From Stratiolaelaps scimitus (lineage: Eukaryota; Arthropoda; Arachnida; Mesostigmata; Laelapidae): a DNA stretch of 64,000 nt. Below the pieces are notes generated by a model, which did not search any database, had not been told where the DNA came from, and saw only the letters and a program-made list of their open reading frames with translations. Positions within the stretch are counted from its first letter, which is position 1. Each line of letters opens with the position of its first letter. Shown one piece after another: positions 26,866 through 38,899 of this stretch. The position numbers and the translations under genes were made by a program. The stretch covers positions 558,001 to 622,000 of the forward strand of contig JABWDB010000004.1 of NCBI GenBank assembly GCA_019614645.1, given 5' to 3'.

Positions 26866-26983
26866 GAGCCCTGGTGGTGCATTCGTGTACGACTTGCAAT
26901 CGGAGGAGAGACACGTAGGTGCACGGGTTCGATCCCCACCATTGCACATTCGCATTTAAGGGGTCCGTCTTATCGAGCGATGC
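26866..26983 (+). mobile_element. tRNA-derived SINE, family 1, copy A
   Basis: The element starts GAGCCCTGGTGGTGCATTCG. A polymerase III B box (GGTTCGATCC, 26926-26935) follows, then a unique 3' part ending AAGGGGTCCGTCTTAT (26958-26973) and a GAGCGATG-like end. The minus-strand copy at 61640-61748 shares the head, the B box position and the tail in the same order, which defines a repeat family rather than a lone tRNA relic. The tRNA-like part lacks a clean cloverleaf, so it is not an active tRNA gene. It is inserted beside a duplicated segment (26734-26862). Confidence 0.6.
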
Positions 26984-27111
26984 CATATGCAGCACCGTAG
27001 ACGTTAAATATTAGCTGTGCATCAACCTGGGGTCCCCACTTAGTCGTGTTAAACGCGGTTTTAGCAGATAGATGCGTTATCTTGTCATCGACGTCACCCC
27101 TCCCCCCCCCC

Positions 27112-27220
27112 AACACTGAATTAGTCCACCTTCGATACAGATTGAAATGTCTCTGGTGGTGTCCGTACGTTTAAAGCGAATTTCCTCCTCTTTCTAAAAA
27201 AGATAGGGGGTCCCAACCTT
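27112..27220 (+). repeat. Duplicated segment, copy 2
   Basis: This is homologous to 26734-26862: the ATGTCTCTGGTGGTGTCCGT core, then a short CT-rich run (not expanded) and GGGGGTCCC. Divergence of roughly one base in six outside the core suggests an old dispersed repeat rather than a recent duplication. Confidence 0.55.
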
Positions 27221-27560
27221 GATCATTCCCCTTTCGTCAGATACGGTATGGACGACGGTGGTCAATCCACATTGAATCGAACTGACCTGAAATGCTCGTT
27301 AGTGATGAAGGCACGGACAAGCAAACAACGGAGAATGGCCATCGAATGGATTGCCATCCCTCTTCGCCTCCTAGCTGATACCCCGGGTAGCGTCATTTTC
27401 CTCATTTGTGATTCTAATCGGGAAATTAGCGGCAGTCCAGTCCAATCCGTTCGCCTGACAGCGAAGATGCTGGTGCCGCTGTCGGTGGATGCTGCCGATC
27501 GACAGCGGATAGCAGCGATACGATGTTGAAGAATCGCGTTGAAATGCCCTGACCACCCGC

Positions 27561-27584
27561 CGACCGCCCGCCCGCCCGCCCGCC
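27561..27584 (+). repeat. (CGCC)n tetranucleotide repeat
   Basis: Five to six CGCC units in a GC-rich stretch. Confidence 0.8.
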
Positions 27585-30534
27585 GCTATCAGTCTCACCG
27601 ACCGCCTAAGCAATGGATGCTGTCAGCCGGCGCGACGACGAGACGTGTGAGCGGTTCGGCGCCTTCGCTTGGCGCCATGCGGCTGCGGTAGCAGAAGCTG
27701 TCGCGCCCACGCTTTTGCATCGATGAACACAAACAAACAAATAGATAATATACCAGAAGAGTATGAAATGGGGGAAAGAAGATCATGATGCCATGAGATT
27801 TCTGCTTTATTTTCGTTTTATTTATTTTTTTGATAAATACTTTGCATATTTCATACGTCGGTTTTGCGCGGTAAATCGTGTCATGTATACAGTTAGGGGG
27901 CCGGCTGTTCCTATTCGTCTTGTTCGCTGTGGTCATGTGGGGAAAATCTGGCACTGATCTAGTTTCGTATCTATCGATTATGCTGGAAATAGAGAAAATC
28001 GTGGAAAAAACCTGTGTTAGTGCTGTTTGGGAAGCGAATTCTTAGGACGTTCGTGTTTGTTTCTGGGTTCCGCTGATTGACGCGTAGTTGCTGTCTTCGC
28101 CGCGTTTCGATCCGATATCGATGTTTGTCTCTACCCTGTTCTCTCTCTCTTTCTCTCTCTCTCTAATTGAAAATCTATTGAAAACTAATTGACTGAATGA
28201 ACAAACTACATTAATGATATGGCACATTTGTCTTCCCTAGCGATATTCGTATCATGACATCTGCGTTGATTCGACGCCCCATGATAATCAGATATTTAAT
28301 GAAGGTGAACAGAATTAACAATCGTAGTTCTTCAGTACACGTGTACGCACTGCACAAACGTGTTAGCACTGTTCAACCGTGTTGTCACTGTTCGACATTC
28401 AAGCGAAATATCAATAATCAAATCTCTCCCCCCTCTCGCCAGCCACAACCGCTCACAGCCCACAGCGCTCATACAGTGCTGCTGTCCATATACTGGGACG
28501 CACTGGGCCAACCCGTCCAAGTCACCAGTGTCTTACAGTGTGCCCTCAAAAACTAGCGATCGAACGTATCATTGTGGCGCACACGTACAGCCAACAAAGC
28601 ACGGCGGCAACGACGACGACAATCGCCTGCTAGCACTGCCAGTTCTACTCCAAAAATCGGCCAAAACAATGTGAACGCTAGTTGATTCATCCACTCAGCC
28701 AGCCAGCCAGACAGACTGATCAATAGATACATGTATGGGGGCCCAATCGATGTGAGAGGCAGTCAGTCAGAAACACAGTCCACACGGAGAGTGATGGACG
28801 GACGGCCGCCGGGTGTCGGTCTCTTCTGACCCATCGTCGCGGCTATGGGCAATAGTCATACTATGACGACTACCACTGCTGGCTGCTGCTGCTGCTACAA
28901 CCACTATTACCCCTGTGGTAATAATCAGCGGACTGACAGAAGACGCTGAAAAAGTCGATTCCCCTAATGGCTAATAGCCGTTGTAGAGGCACGAGCTCCA
29001 AATCACAACAACAACAACAACAACAGAAAAAAAAATCTTAAACAAGGACAGAGCAAAGCGATTGCAACGGGGGCGTTACGAGGCTGTATTCGACTCGTTT
29101 CGATAATAGCTCTTCGTGGGGGAAGTGTTGTCGCTGCTGCTGCTGTGGTTGCTGTTTCCTTTTTTTTGTTGTTTGCTGGACCGAGGCGACGGCAGCTGGG
29201 TAGATGGCGACAACGGACGAGGTTTAAAACCACCGCCAATCTCTCATCAGGACGCGTCCGCAGGCGGCTAACCTGCTCGACGCTAAACAGCAGCGAAACG
29301 GTGTTAGCATGGGGTCGTCGTGTCGTTGTCGAATGTTGTAGAATTCGTAGAGAAGCAATCGTAGTCGCTATTGTCACCATTGCCGTGGTAGTATACTATA
29401 AGCAATGTCAATAACGGATTGTCCACCCAGAAAATAGAGAATAACCGTTTTAGTTCCATCGCACAATGAATGCTATTGGATAGATCGCTGGTGGTTTGGC
29501 CGAAAAACGAGAGAAAAATAACTTGTCCAGTGTTTTGCTGTGGAAAAGGCGAGCGTGTCGTGGATTGCTTCTCATCTCGATGTGTCGATTCGGCGTACGC
29601 CTGTGCCCGTCAGTGTCGTGCGTCTGGGAGGTGAAGGTGGTCAGGATGCCGTATGTAAAGCAGGTCGGCATTTGCATATGCGTGCAAAGCTTGATGCGAC
29701 GTTATGTGCGGCTGAAAATGTGATTTGCCGTATGCAGAAGGCCGCTCACTGTTTTTAGCGAGATTGATGACGCTGGACTTCGGCGGAAGGTTAAATTGAC
29801 CGGCAGGTGCGTGGGAGGACGGGGGGCTGAGGCTAGAAGCAATGGCTGGCTATAATTCGTAGGCGAGTGCGATTCGAGCATTTGTCTACTCCATAGACAA
29901 AGTTAGTAAATTTTCCGGTCTGACTCCCAGGCAACATTTGACGTCCACGGTAGTCTACTCCGTAAACTACCGACCTGTCGTTCATAATGCTAGACATACT
30001 TGCGAATTTCAATGTACCGATCAGATCGTGGATCAGATTTGTGCTGACATCGGTCGAATATGAGTTAGGATCCAAGATCATACCATAAGAAAGTATACCG
30101 GTAAGCAGCCTAAGGTCGAATAAAACATTGTCCTCAAATAAACAAATAAAAATAGTCACAATATAGCTACTATATAGCGGTGGTGTTGCCTTCAAGTTGA
30201 ACGAGAGAAAAAGAGCTCTGCTTTATTCTACCTCGAAAACTTGTTCGGTTACCTTCTTCAATGTCCAAGCAATCGACCGGACTGGCTGCCAAAGATTTTA
30301 AACGATATCCAACTGGCCAGATCGGAATGGACTGTTTTTCTTTTTTTTGCTGTGGGTCTATGCATTTTGATCAGTTGGGCTGTTCGATCAAATCACCAGT
30401 GATCGCCATAGACACAATCTATCTAGCTTTTGTTTTGTGACGTGCGCAGGTACATCTGGCTCGGTGAAATCGTGTCGAAAACTACATGCATATATTTATA
30501 TACAATCTAACTGTTCGGATGTTCACTAAGCTCC

Positions 30535-30615
30535 GTTGGTACCTCAGCGGTTAGGGCTCGCCTGAAAAAAAAACGCCACCGTAGGAGCACCGGCTCAGAA
30601 TCCGACATTCAAGTT
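30535..30615 (+). mobile_element. Possible SINE head
   Basis: GGTACCTCAGCGGTTAGGGC is a good A-box-type sequence. After an A9 insertion and CGCCACC comes GGCTCAGAATCCGA, a degraded B box at a tRNA-like distance. A similar start (GGTGCCTCAGCGGT) recurs at 41591. No tail was identified. Confidence 0.3.
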
Positions 30616-31285
30616 TTCTAAACCTTCGCCAGTTGGCGACAAATAGAATAAAAAAACAGCAGATACATAAGCTACCATACAAACACACACACACCACACG
30701 CATGGCAACGGGATAGTATATATATATATATATATATGTTATTGCAAGTAACAGTAGCGACAACGACAACACGACTATCTTTCGTCAACAAAGAAAAGTC
30801 GCCGCTGCCGTTCAAAGGCAACAACTACAACCCGTTGTAACCTCGGAGCCAAACTGTGGGACGGTATCAGCGCATCAATTTAATGTGCAGTTTGCTCTGA
30901 CTGGATTCTAGATTCGCATTTTGCAACAAAAACAAGAACAACAGCAGCGATAGCACCACTACTACTACTTCTATCATGACACTAGTGATAGTAAGTTTGT
31001 CAACGGAGAAAGTCAGGCTGAATGAGAAGGTCAGGCGATACTGGTGTACTATAACAACTAACAGCACCCTGCTCGACTCTGTCACCGTGAATGGAACTTG
31101 CTAAGGATTTACTATGATACTTGAATAATGGTACTGCCTCAATATCTAGATGAAAATGATGTCGATGCTATTCTCCAGGATATAATTAAGCAGCAGGTAT
31201 TCGTTGTAGACTTACAAGCCCGGCTTGAGATTTGATTTTGCCGAGATTGTCGACAACGTTGTACAGTCCATTTAATTCTATGCAC

Positions 31286-31289
<4 letters not shown>

Positions 31290-31317
<28 letters not shown>
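31290..31317 (+). repeat. (TA)n microsatellite
   Basis: Fourteen TA units. Confidence 0.85.
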
Positions 31318-32599
31318 TTAGCAGCGCGGTTTTCTGTCAGTGCCAGGTCGAAGGGGACGCACGTGTGCATTGATAAAAAGGCAAAACAACAGCAACAAAA
31401 ACAACGATGTTCTTCTCTGGTACAATCGTCCACCAGTTCAACATCATCTGCATATATAATATCATGCTACAACCGCGACCACTGCCATACTTCTCCCGCT
31501 CCTGCTGCGCTACACAGAACCCGCGCGCCATCACCACTAATCTTTTAGTAGTCGTTGTTATAGCTGCGGTACCAGTAGTGGTAGTAATAGTAGTTGATAT
31601 TATAGTAGTCGTTTTATGTGACTTTGATGTGGAATTCCCCTCTCCGGACCATTGCCCTCTCCCTGGAATGACTTCGTCAGCCGGCACTTACACGCAGTGT
31701 AACAGACAGCTGGTTCCGATGCCGGCGGCAGCGCGCGAGCCTGGCCACCGAGGGCAGCAGCAACAGGAGCAGCACGCACACACGCGTTCACTGAGCGAAC
31801 AGTTGCGCGCGCCCTGTTGTCGTTCACAGCTCTGCGGAGAGTAGCGGGAGCAACTGCAAGGCAGCTCGCTGCCACCAGCGCTCCTGCCGGCACAGATCTG
31901 TGGTGCGCTGCTCCAGTAGCGTCATGCCGTCGCCATTTGATGACAGTGGCTGGCTGGCTGTTGTTGTTGCAATCGTAGCAGTTTCTGGTGGGGAACACTT
32001 CATGCGGAGTGGCCGGTAGCCGGGCTAGATGAAGTGAGTTGAAGTTACTGAAGCCCAGCTATTGAGGATGGAAGTCGATGCATGAGTCGTTCCGTACATA
32101 GCTTCTACGTACGAAGTGCACCCATGTAGATCTTGTCAAGGTGCTCTTGTATCCTGCTCGGTGTTGTTGTTGTTGTTGCTGCAGATCGTGAGGCTGTTGC
32201 CGTTACTCTTGGCTTTAACGTGTTTCACACTGGTGGTTGTCACTGGGCACCGGCGCGTACGCGCGACTTGTGTATATAGTGATATCGAGCGTGTAGACAT
32301 ACGCCCGTGTCTCAGCGAGTGTTTATCTAGTGAAGTGAGTTCGTGGATTAGTAAACGCGCGAGGCTGGATCGGCTATAACAATCGACGAGTATTTCACCT
32401 CCGACGGAAATACACATATTGCTATAAATTAATCGATAGCAATAGGGCTACGAGTGCAACAGCAACAGCATCATCGTTGTGAACCCTGTCGAAACTCGGA
32501 GAAAATGTCGCTCTCACTACGGATAAAACGTCGTTTTCCATCGCTGCTGGCAAAGGTAGAGTATACATCATTGTATCGTTGTCAACGGGATATGACGTA

Positions 32600-32850
32600 C
32601 ACGTAGCCACAACAGAAGACGTGCTACGCTGGCTCTCTTGGGTTCGAATCCCGTAAGAATACACACGTTAGGCTTGGGACGAATAGGCAGATAGTTTCGA
32701 ATCATAGTCCAAGTGGCAGCACATTGTCGTACGCTATCTTTACGACGATCGACGCATAGCATTTATCAGGACAACTGTCCACCAGGATGGTGTCGAATCT
32801 CTGGTTCGAATTCAAAGGTCTCTGGTTCGAATCCTAAAGTGGTCGAATGC
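32600..32850 (+). mobile_element. Cluster of B-box-like sequences, SINE remnants
   Basis: Three copies of a GGTTCGAAT-type B box occur in about 200 bases: in GGGTTCGAATCCCG near 32640, and in CTCTGGTTCGAATTC and CTCTGGTTCGAATCC near 32800-32832. The last two are a short tandem duplication (about 26-base unit). No complete tRNA cloverleaf was seen. Confidence 0.35.
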
Positions 32851-33470
32851 GAATCGATGTCGTCTTGCACATTCGTCAAACAAGTCATTATTATTATTAT
32901 TATTTTTATTATTTCATTATTCTTTGCTGCTCATACAATTGCTGGCCGGCTTGCGCTGGTAACCAAGAGTTGTATCGTCACGACCAATGATGGCTCTGCT
33001 ACCAAATGCATTTTTATGCTTTTCATAACATATTTATCTCACTGCTCCCACAAGTAATCATGGACCTTAATGGCGACCCCCATTCCGGTGTCAGTTTTAA
33101 AGTCATAAACGAACATAATTATTATTTCACAATCGTTGATGGTTGTGAATAGGTTTCAACGCAAAGAATATCCACGTTTCAACCATCAATAAATTGACAC
33201 GTTTAAGTTAAGTATCATTTCGTATTGGATGACTGCGTGCTCGCGTGATAAGTATTGCGTTTCTGAGAATCAGAAAGTTCACCGAGAAATCCGAGTCACA
33301 TTGGTTAATCGATACGCTCATGTGTTTGATTGTGTATATTTCGGTATCTTGTGTCAATCACTGTCTTTTATCTGTTTGCAAAGGTATCGCGTTGATACAG
33401 CACTGCTCTCTCTCTCTCTTTGAGTGGTAGAGACAGACTCGTATTCAAGCTAAATGTCAATTTATGGTCA

Positions 33471-33473
<3 letters not shown>

Positions 33474-33519
<46 letters not shown>
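33474..33519 (+). repeat. Long (AT)n microsatellite
   Basis: About 23 uninterrupted AT units. Confidence 0.9.
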
Positions 33520-33523
<4 letters not shown>

Positions 33524-34889
33524 GCCTTAACGCGAAGCGGCAGCCAACATTCAGTTTTCTCAGACCTTGATCCGTAAATCTGTTGGTCATCTTATTATTA
33601 CACTTCGGATATTTCACGTGTGCAACTTATCCTCGCCACTCCATGGACACGCTAACACGCTGTACAAAAATCACCCTATCTTCGCTCTCATTTGACGTCT
33701 CTAGTTGGCTGTTTAGTTGATATCTGTCAACCGTGACGAGGGGTTCGGCAAAAAAAAATCGCGAGGCTTCGAATAATTGAACTGGTTATGTTTTTTTTTG
33801 GCAACTTTCGATTGAGCATAACCTTTTCAATCGCCGGGACGGTATAGTATCGATCCAGTGTAAAAACTCCACTACAAAACAAACCCGTCGTAAGAAGCTA
33901 ATCTTCATACAACGATCGCGGCGCAGAACGCGGACCAATCGAGGGTGGCGATTATGTACAGGCCAGATTGGCCACCGTGGTACAGCAGCGATAAAAGATA
34001 ACGACTGGAAAATCTCGGATCGTGATACGCGCCCAATGCCCACGTGAATTAGGCCTCAGATCGTTGGCATACCTTGACCGTCCTCCAACTGATGACCTAC
34101 TGAATTGGCGTGGTGACGTCTGACGGCAATCAGCCTGCTTGAGTATCTATTTAAAACGTCACATTGAGACGATTCGCAAATAGAGTGAAACTAATCAAAA
34201 ACATTACTCAATATGCCATAGAGGAAATGGAATGACCGGCTCGCATAGCAACTGCCGCATGAATACGCCTGAATGAAGTAAAAACGCGGAACCAATTCGA
34301 TATTGGCTCATGGAGCGTCGCCTTTTTTTTCGGATAGAAAGTGGTTGATACGAAAAATTGAAAATTTCCCCTAAAATTTTTACCAAAAAATCAATACAAA
34401 TCAGAGCAAATGACGAACATAAATATAATGACGAAAAAAAACTATTAAGAATAACAAAGAAGCAAAAAGATTTCCTCTAGTAATAATACTTAAGGGTAGA
34501 TAATTCTGTGTGGAATTTTCATGAAAACGCTATGAAGGATTATATGAGATAATATCTATCTTTAAGTGTGAAACATTTACAGAAAGATTTATTCACTTGG
34601 AAATGCAATACAAGTCAGGGCAGAAGCAGGTCCTACAGTTAGCGGAGGATTTAGTTCATTTACGCTCTTAGATATCGCAGCAATTTCTATACATAATATA
34701 TACGACGCAGGCCGTGCTAAATGCTCTCGAGCATTGACGAAGCGAACCCACGCATCCAGACTGCGCAACACCCTGAAATGGATGTCAAATAATCGCATAT
34801 TGCAGGTTAACATGCAATTGTACGTATATTTAACAACCGGGACGAATTGCCTGCAATAACAATGCAGACACGATCGTACTTCAATGTCG

Positions 34890-34914
34890 CTATATATATA
34901 TATATATATATATA
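34890..34914 (+). repeat. (TA)n microsatellite
   Basis: About twelve TA units. Confidence 0.85.
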
Positions 34915-36713
34915 GGTATGATGTGTCATATCAATGGAGGCTTTTGTGTAGCGCCTCTCTTGAATTTCTTTTTTGCCACACGGCCATTGAGAGTTGTCGC
35001 CCAATCATCTGCCCCGAAAATAACTTTCAGGCTATTCCTTGACATCAGCGGCCCGGAGACCTTTCTATGGCATTCGTCTGTGTCGCTGACATTTTGCTTT
35101 TCTGCGATGCTCCACCGTGTGTGCCCTGCGCACCGCGAAGATTTTTTCGCTCTAGATACCTCATCAGCATTCAGCCTTTCCAAGGGACAAAGCGACCAAA
35201 CGACACTTCATCTTCAATGCAGATAAAAGAGAACGACGATGCTGCTACTGCTGCTGCGCTGACGATACTTTCATTTATCTTCAATACAGCAGTTGAAGGG
35301 GAAATACTTAGGGGGAAAATCGAGATGTGTTCCATATCTATGTCAGTAGAATAGTCAGGTGTTCCGGATCGTCCGCAACAGCATTGTAGCGGTTTCATCG
35401 CTGTTGGTGAATGTCGCACACGTGAGCAGGAGGACCTCGGGTGCGTTCTGACCGCGCCGGTGACTCCATCCCTTATACATACGGGGTTAGCTGGCACAGA
35501 GTCACAGACAGAGCTTCGTCACGAGGGCACTCATGGCATGATGAACATTTGAATGAACAAACGCTTGCACAGTTCTGCTCGCCATCGTCGTCGTTGTTCG
35601 TATAACACCCCATCACGAGTGATGATCATAGCCACTGGTCTTCTTTTCAACCTGGCGCAACCAGTCTCGTCTAAGGTCTCCTTGAGTCTTTGTCCTTTCC
35701 ATGACTTGTCGCATATCAGTACCTACTGCGCATGAAGACTATTCCTTCGTCGCATCAGCGATAACTAAAAAAAATAACCATTTTGCCGTTATACACCAGA
35801 ATGGATACAGGCGATGTCAATGGAGCGAACAGCGAAAATCGCGTTGCACTTGACTCCACTCCGTTGCGTCATGTGTAAAATGATAGAGCATCCTGACTCA
35901 ACATGGGTTCTACATTGAAGGTGGAGCATTACTACGGTTTCGTTCACCTTGATCTGTGCGGCATAGGATTTGCCACGTTTAAGATCGGGTCAGCGATACA
36001 AGGGCGATTTATGAAGCGCACATATCTCCCTCATTGATACTCGCTGCTCAATGATCTCGGCATGTTCATAAGCAAGACGCCTCGCACTTTTACCCTATTG
36101 GATTTACCGCTAAGCCGCCCGTTGTGTTCCGTGTCGACATGCGCGATCGAGTGCTGAAAAGTCCACCCACATTTGATACACGGTCAGCCAGTCACTGAAA
36201 AAAGAGCATACGAAGCACATGCGATATTGTGGTGCAAATATCGAGAAAAAACAACAACAACAACAACAACGACACATCTGTAGGCTACCACGTGGAAGAA
36301 TTGTAGACGACTACCTTGGCAAACGATATCTACCCAGCGATCGATTTATCGCTTCTCGCCGCCACTCTCTGTCTCTACCTGAAACCGATGACGCATCCAT
36401 ACATCTGCCTTTCTTCCGTTCGCGTCATCACAATTGTCAGCTCGACCACAGCCAGTCCGTCAGGCCGGACCGCCCAGTGTCGAATGCTGTGCAATTTCGA
36501 CATTTTCGAACCGCTCGGGTGGCGTTGGCGGCTGCGGTGGCGGTCAAAATCAAGGCAACAAAAATCGATATTGCACACCAGCGCACAGAGGCAAACGCGC
36601 CGACGGTGACGCAGCCATGCAGGCATTGTTACAGACGATAGCGTAACAGGATCGGATGCAGAAGCTTGCTAGTGGGGTCGACGATGGGGAAGTTGTGCGC
36701 CGCCACTGGTAGA

Positions 36714-36803
36714 GCTGTTGCTGCTGTCGTTGTTGTTGTTGCTGTTGTTGCTGTTGTTGTTGCTGCTGTTGTTGCTGTTGTTGTTGTTGCTGCTGCTGCT
36801 GCT
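36714..36803 (+). repeat. Interrupted (GTT/GCT)n triplet repeat (CAA/CAG on the minus strand)
   Basis: About 28 triplets mixing GTT and GCT. On the minus strand this is a mixed CAG/CAA polyglutamine frame that is open from 36831 to a stop at 36550. On the plus strand it gives poly-Leu or poly-Val ORFs that I regard as artefacts. Confidence 0.8.
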
Positions 36804-38317
36804 CCTGGCCGTCTCTGTCTACGTGAGGTTGTTATACTGCGTGATAATTATCGATCGATCCTTCTGTCGCTATCCCGCGCTATCTTCCTCTCGGTGGTTC
36901 GCCCACCCACTCAATCAATCAGTGAGTCAGTGAGTCAGTCAGTTACTCTGCGTGGCGCAGGTTCTCACACAGCGAACGGGTGGGAAAACAAAAGACCCAC
37001 TGTGCTCATTGCGATGGTCGCTTGCATTTCTCGCCTACCGCCGCGTCTGCTTGCATAACGGCGCATTGGCGGCAGCGGTGGCCACGGCCGGGAGGCGGCC
37101 CGTGAGAGTCGTGCGTGTTATGCTCTTGGCCCTTTGGGCATTTGTCATCTAATGCCTCACTTGCTGGCCAGCTCGCGCACTATAGTACTAATTCGGCTGG
37201 AGGTACGAGGTGGGGTGGGGGAGGGTGAAGGTCTTGTATCGGAGAATCATTTGCCGCGGAGGAACATGGGAACAAACAGAGGAATTCTACTATAGATTTT
37301 GATTTCACACCTTTGTTTTATGCGGACACGCTACGAGGCAAGATATTTCGTAGCGCTGCTTCTATATTGTAGTAGCACTAGTGTAACAGATCCATTGTAC
37401 ATCATGCAATAGTAGACAGCGCAGAGAAAAAGCCCAGGAGGCCGTTGAAGTGATCCGCCAATGAGTAATCGAACGATCCAATGAACGCCCTCTCTATCTC
37501 GCTCGCTCGCTCCCTGTAAGCGTTTGTGTATCGCAGTCCCCCCGAGAATGTTACATAAGGCATCATTTTACCTGAGCGATTGTCGTCACCGGCACCATCA
37601 GCAGAATCATCACTCTGCATGTGATCATTGTTCTACAGGGGACGTTCTACGCATTGCAATTCGCTGCTGCAGGACATCGCTGCCAATTGTCCACTGTCGA
37701 CACGCACAGCGCGTCCAACACGATCATATACTGCGGTATATACTGTAGCTATACATGGGCGGCTGGGCGAACTGCGTGCGGCGTAACCCATAAAAATCCG
37801 TTTGTCTGATGTCGTTGGGATATGCTACTCGGGGTGGGTGGAATGGTGTTACGGTGAATGCGGCCTAGCCTAGCGAGCAATCAATGTGTGCTTAGAGAAG
37901 TTAATGCTGTATAGGAGTGTGACTGACATGTGCTGCAAGAACATGCTTATGATCGTTGCTCGCCTCTCCATCTTTTCTCTATGGATAATAGCCGCATCGA
38001 AGAGCATGCTGTGTTATTCTGTATTCATAGAAATTTCAGTTCGATTTGCACTTCCGTAGTTGGCTACATTACGATCATTGATACAGATCAAGAGATATAT
38101 ATATATATTTTTATTTATGCCGCTATATAGTCACAATGATAAAGGCAATTACGTGGGTTGGGTGCGTAACTACAAAATTGTGGCAATATGTAACGGGATG
38201 ATTAGCTGCTCCCCACGCGTAAGGAGCAGCAGCAGCTTAGTTTGTGATCCTCGACGGATGACTAATACGGTACTTCCACTATTTCCTAGTGGCAGCCAGG
38301 ATAATCCAAGAGGTGTC

Positions 38318-38457
38318 AACTATAGATGGCTAGGTCTCTGGCTGTCGAAAGCCAGAGGCCGCGGGTTCGAGCCCCGCTGCGTGACATATAAGAGAGCTTA
38401 AGTATTGTGAAATTGCAGCTCCTTTAATAAACCAATAAAGCTTTACCTTTACCATTT
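38318..38457 (+). mobile_element. tRNA-derived SINE, family 2, fullest copy
   Basis: The head contains an 8-bp stem (CTCTGGCT/AGCCAGAG) resembling an anticodon arm and a canonical B box (GGTTCGAGCCC, 38364-38374). The tail reads GAGAGCTTAAG, then GCAGCTCCTTTAATAAA, and ends in a short TTTACC repeat. The tail is found again at 8881-8945 and, more diverged, at 9292-9360. The simple-repeat end is typical of SINEs mobilised by a LINE, but no LINE partner is visible here. Confidence 0.6.
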
Positions 38458-38512
38458 ACATAAAGGCCATTCTCAGGTCTCATTGTTGGTGTGTTTTATC
38501 GCTCTTTCTGCG

Positions 38513-38586
38513 CATATATATATATATATATACATATCTATATACATATACTATATACATATATATATATATACATATGTATATAC
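38513..38586 (+). repeat. AT-rich (TA)n/(CATA) composite
   Basis: Alternating TA broken by regular CATA and TATC units. Confidence 0.8.
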
Positions 38587-38899
38587 GTGTTTTCGAATAG
38601 CGTTAAAGCAGCAAAATTTGAAATATAATAATCCGGGCCATTGTCAGTTAGCAGTGTAATCTTACTGAATTTGCTCTGGCGAAACCTGATATTCGACAGC
38701 GTCCCCAAACGCCTCACGACCTCATTAACTTATCGCAACAAATATGACCTGCTCAGCTGGCAGTACATGAGCACAATCCCAATTTTCTCCTGCAAGCTAC
38801 CATCATGACTTTCCACCCGTCAAAAATCTATCCGATGCGCGATCTTTATTTTTCCCTCAGCCCTTCTTGCTTCAGCTTCCGACGGCCCGGCTATTTCTG

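Larger units (their letters stand above)
27221..38317. other. Gene-free stretch with GC-rich islands
   Basis: Unique sequence with AT microsatellites and GC-rich, CAG/CAA-bearing islands near 28.8-29.4, 31.7-32.3 and 36.2-37.1 kb. Two minus-strand open frames bounded by acceptor-like sequence (29833-30109 and 34589-34772) are noted as candidates only. The islands could be promoters or untranslated exons; nothing in the sequence proves it. Confidence 0.4.

Noticed and set aside
26866..26940. Possible functional tRNA gene
   Set aside because: The B box is good, but acceptor and anticodon stems do not pair, and the sequence belongs to a repeated unit with a non-tRNA tail.
26315..26959. 214-residue plus-strand ORF, the longest listed frame in the window
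   Set aside because: It runs through the duplicated segment, the (CT)n microsatellite and SINE copy A. The Ser-Leu run is pure dinucleotide repeat and there is no protein-like remainder.
36666..37058. ORFs with long poly-Val/Ala or poly-Leu runs
   Set aside because: They are products of the GTT/GCT triplet repeat read on the plus strand. The flanks lack splice support.
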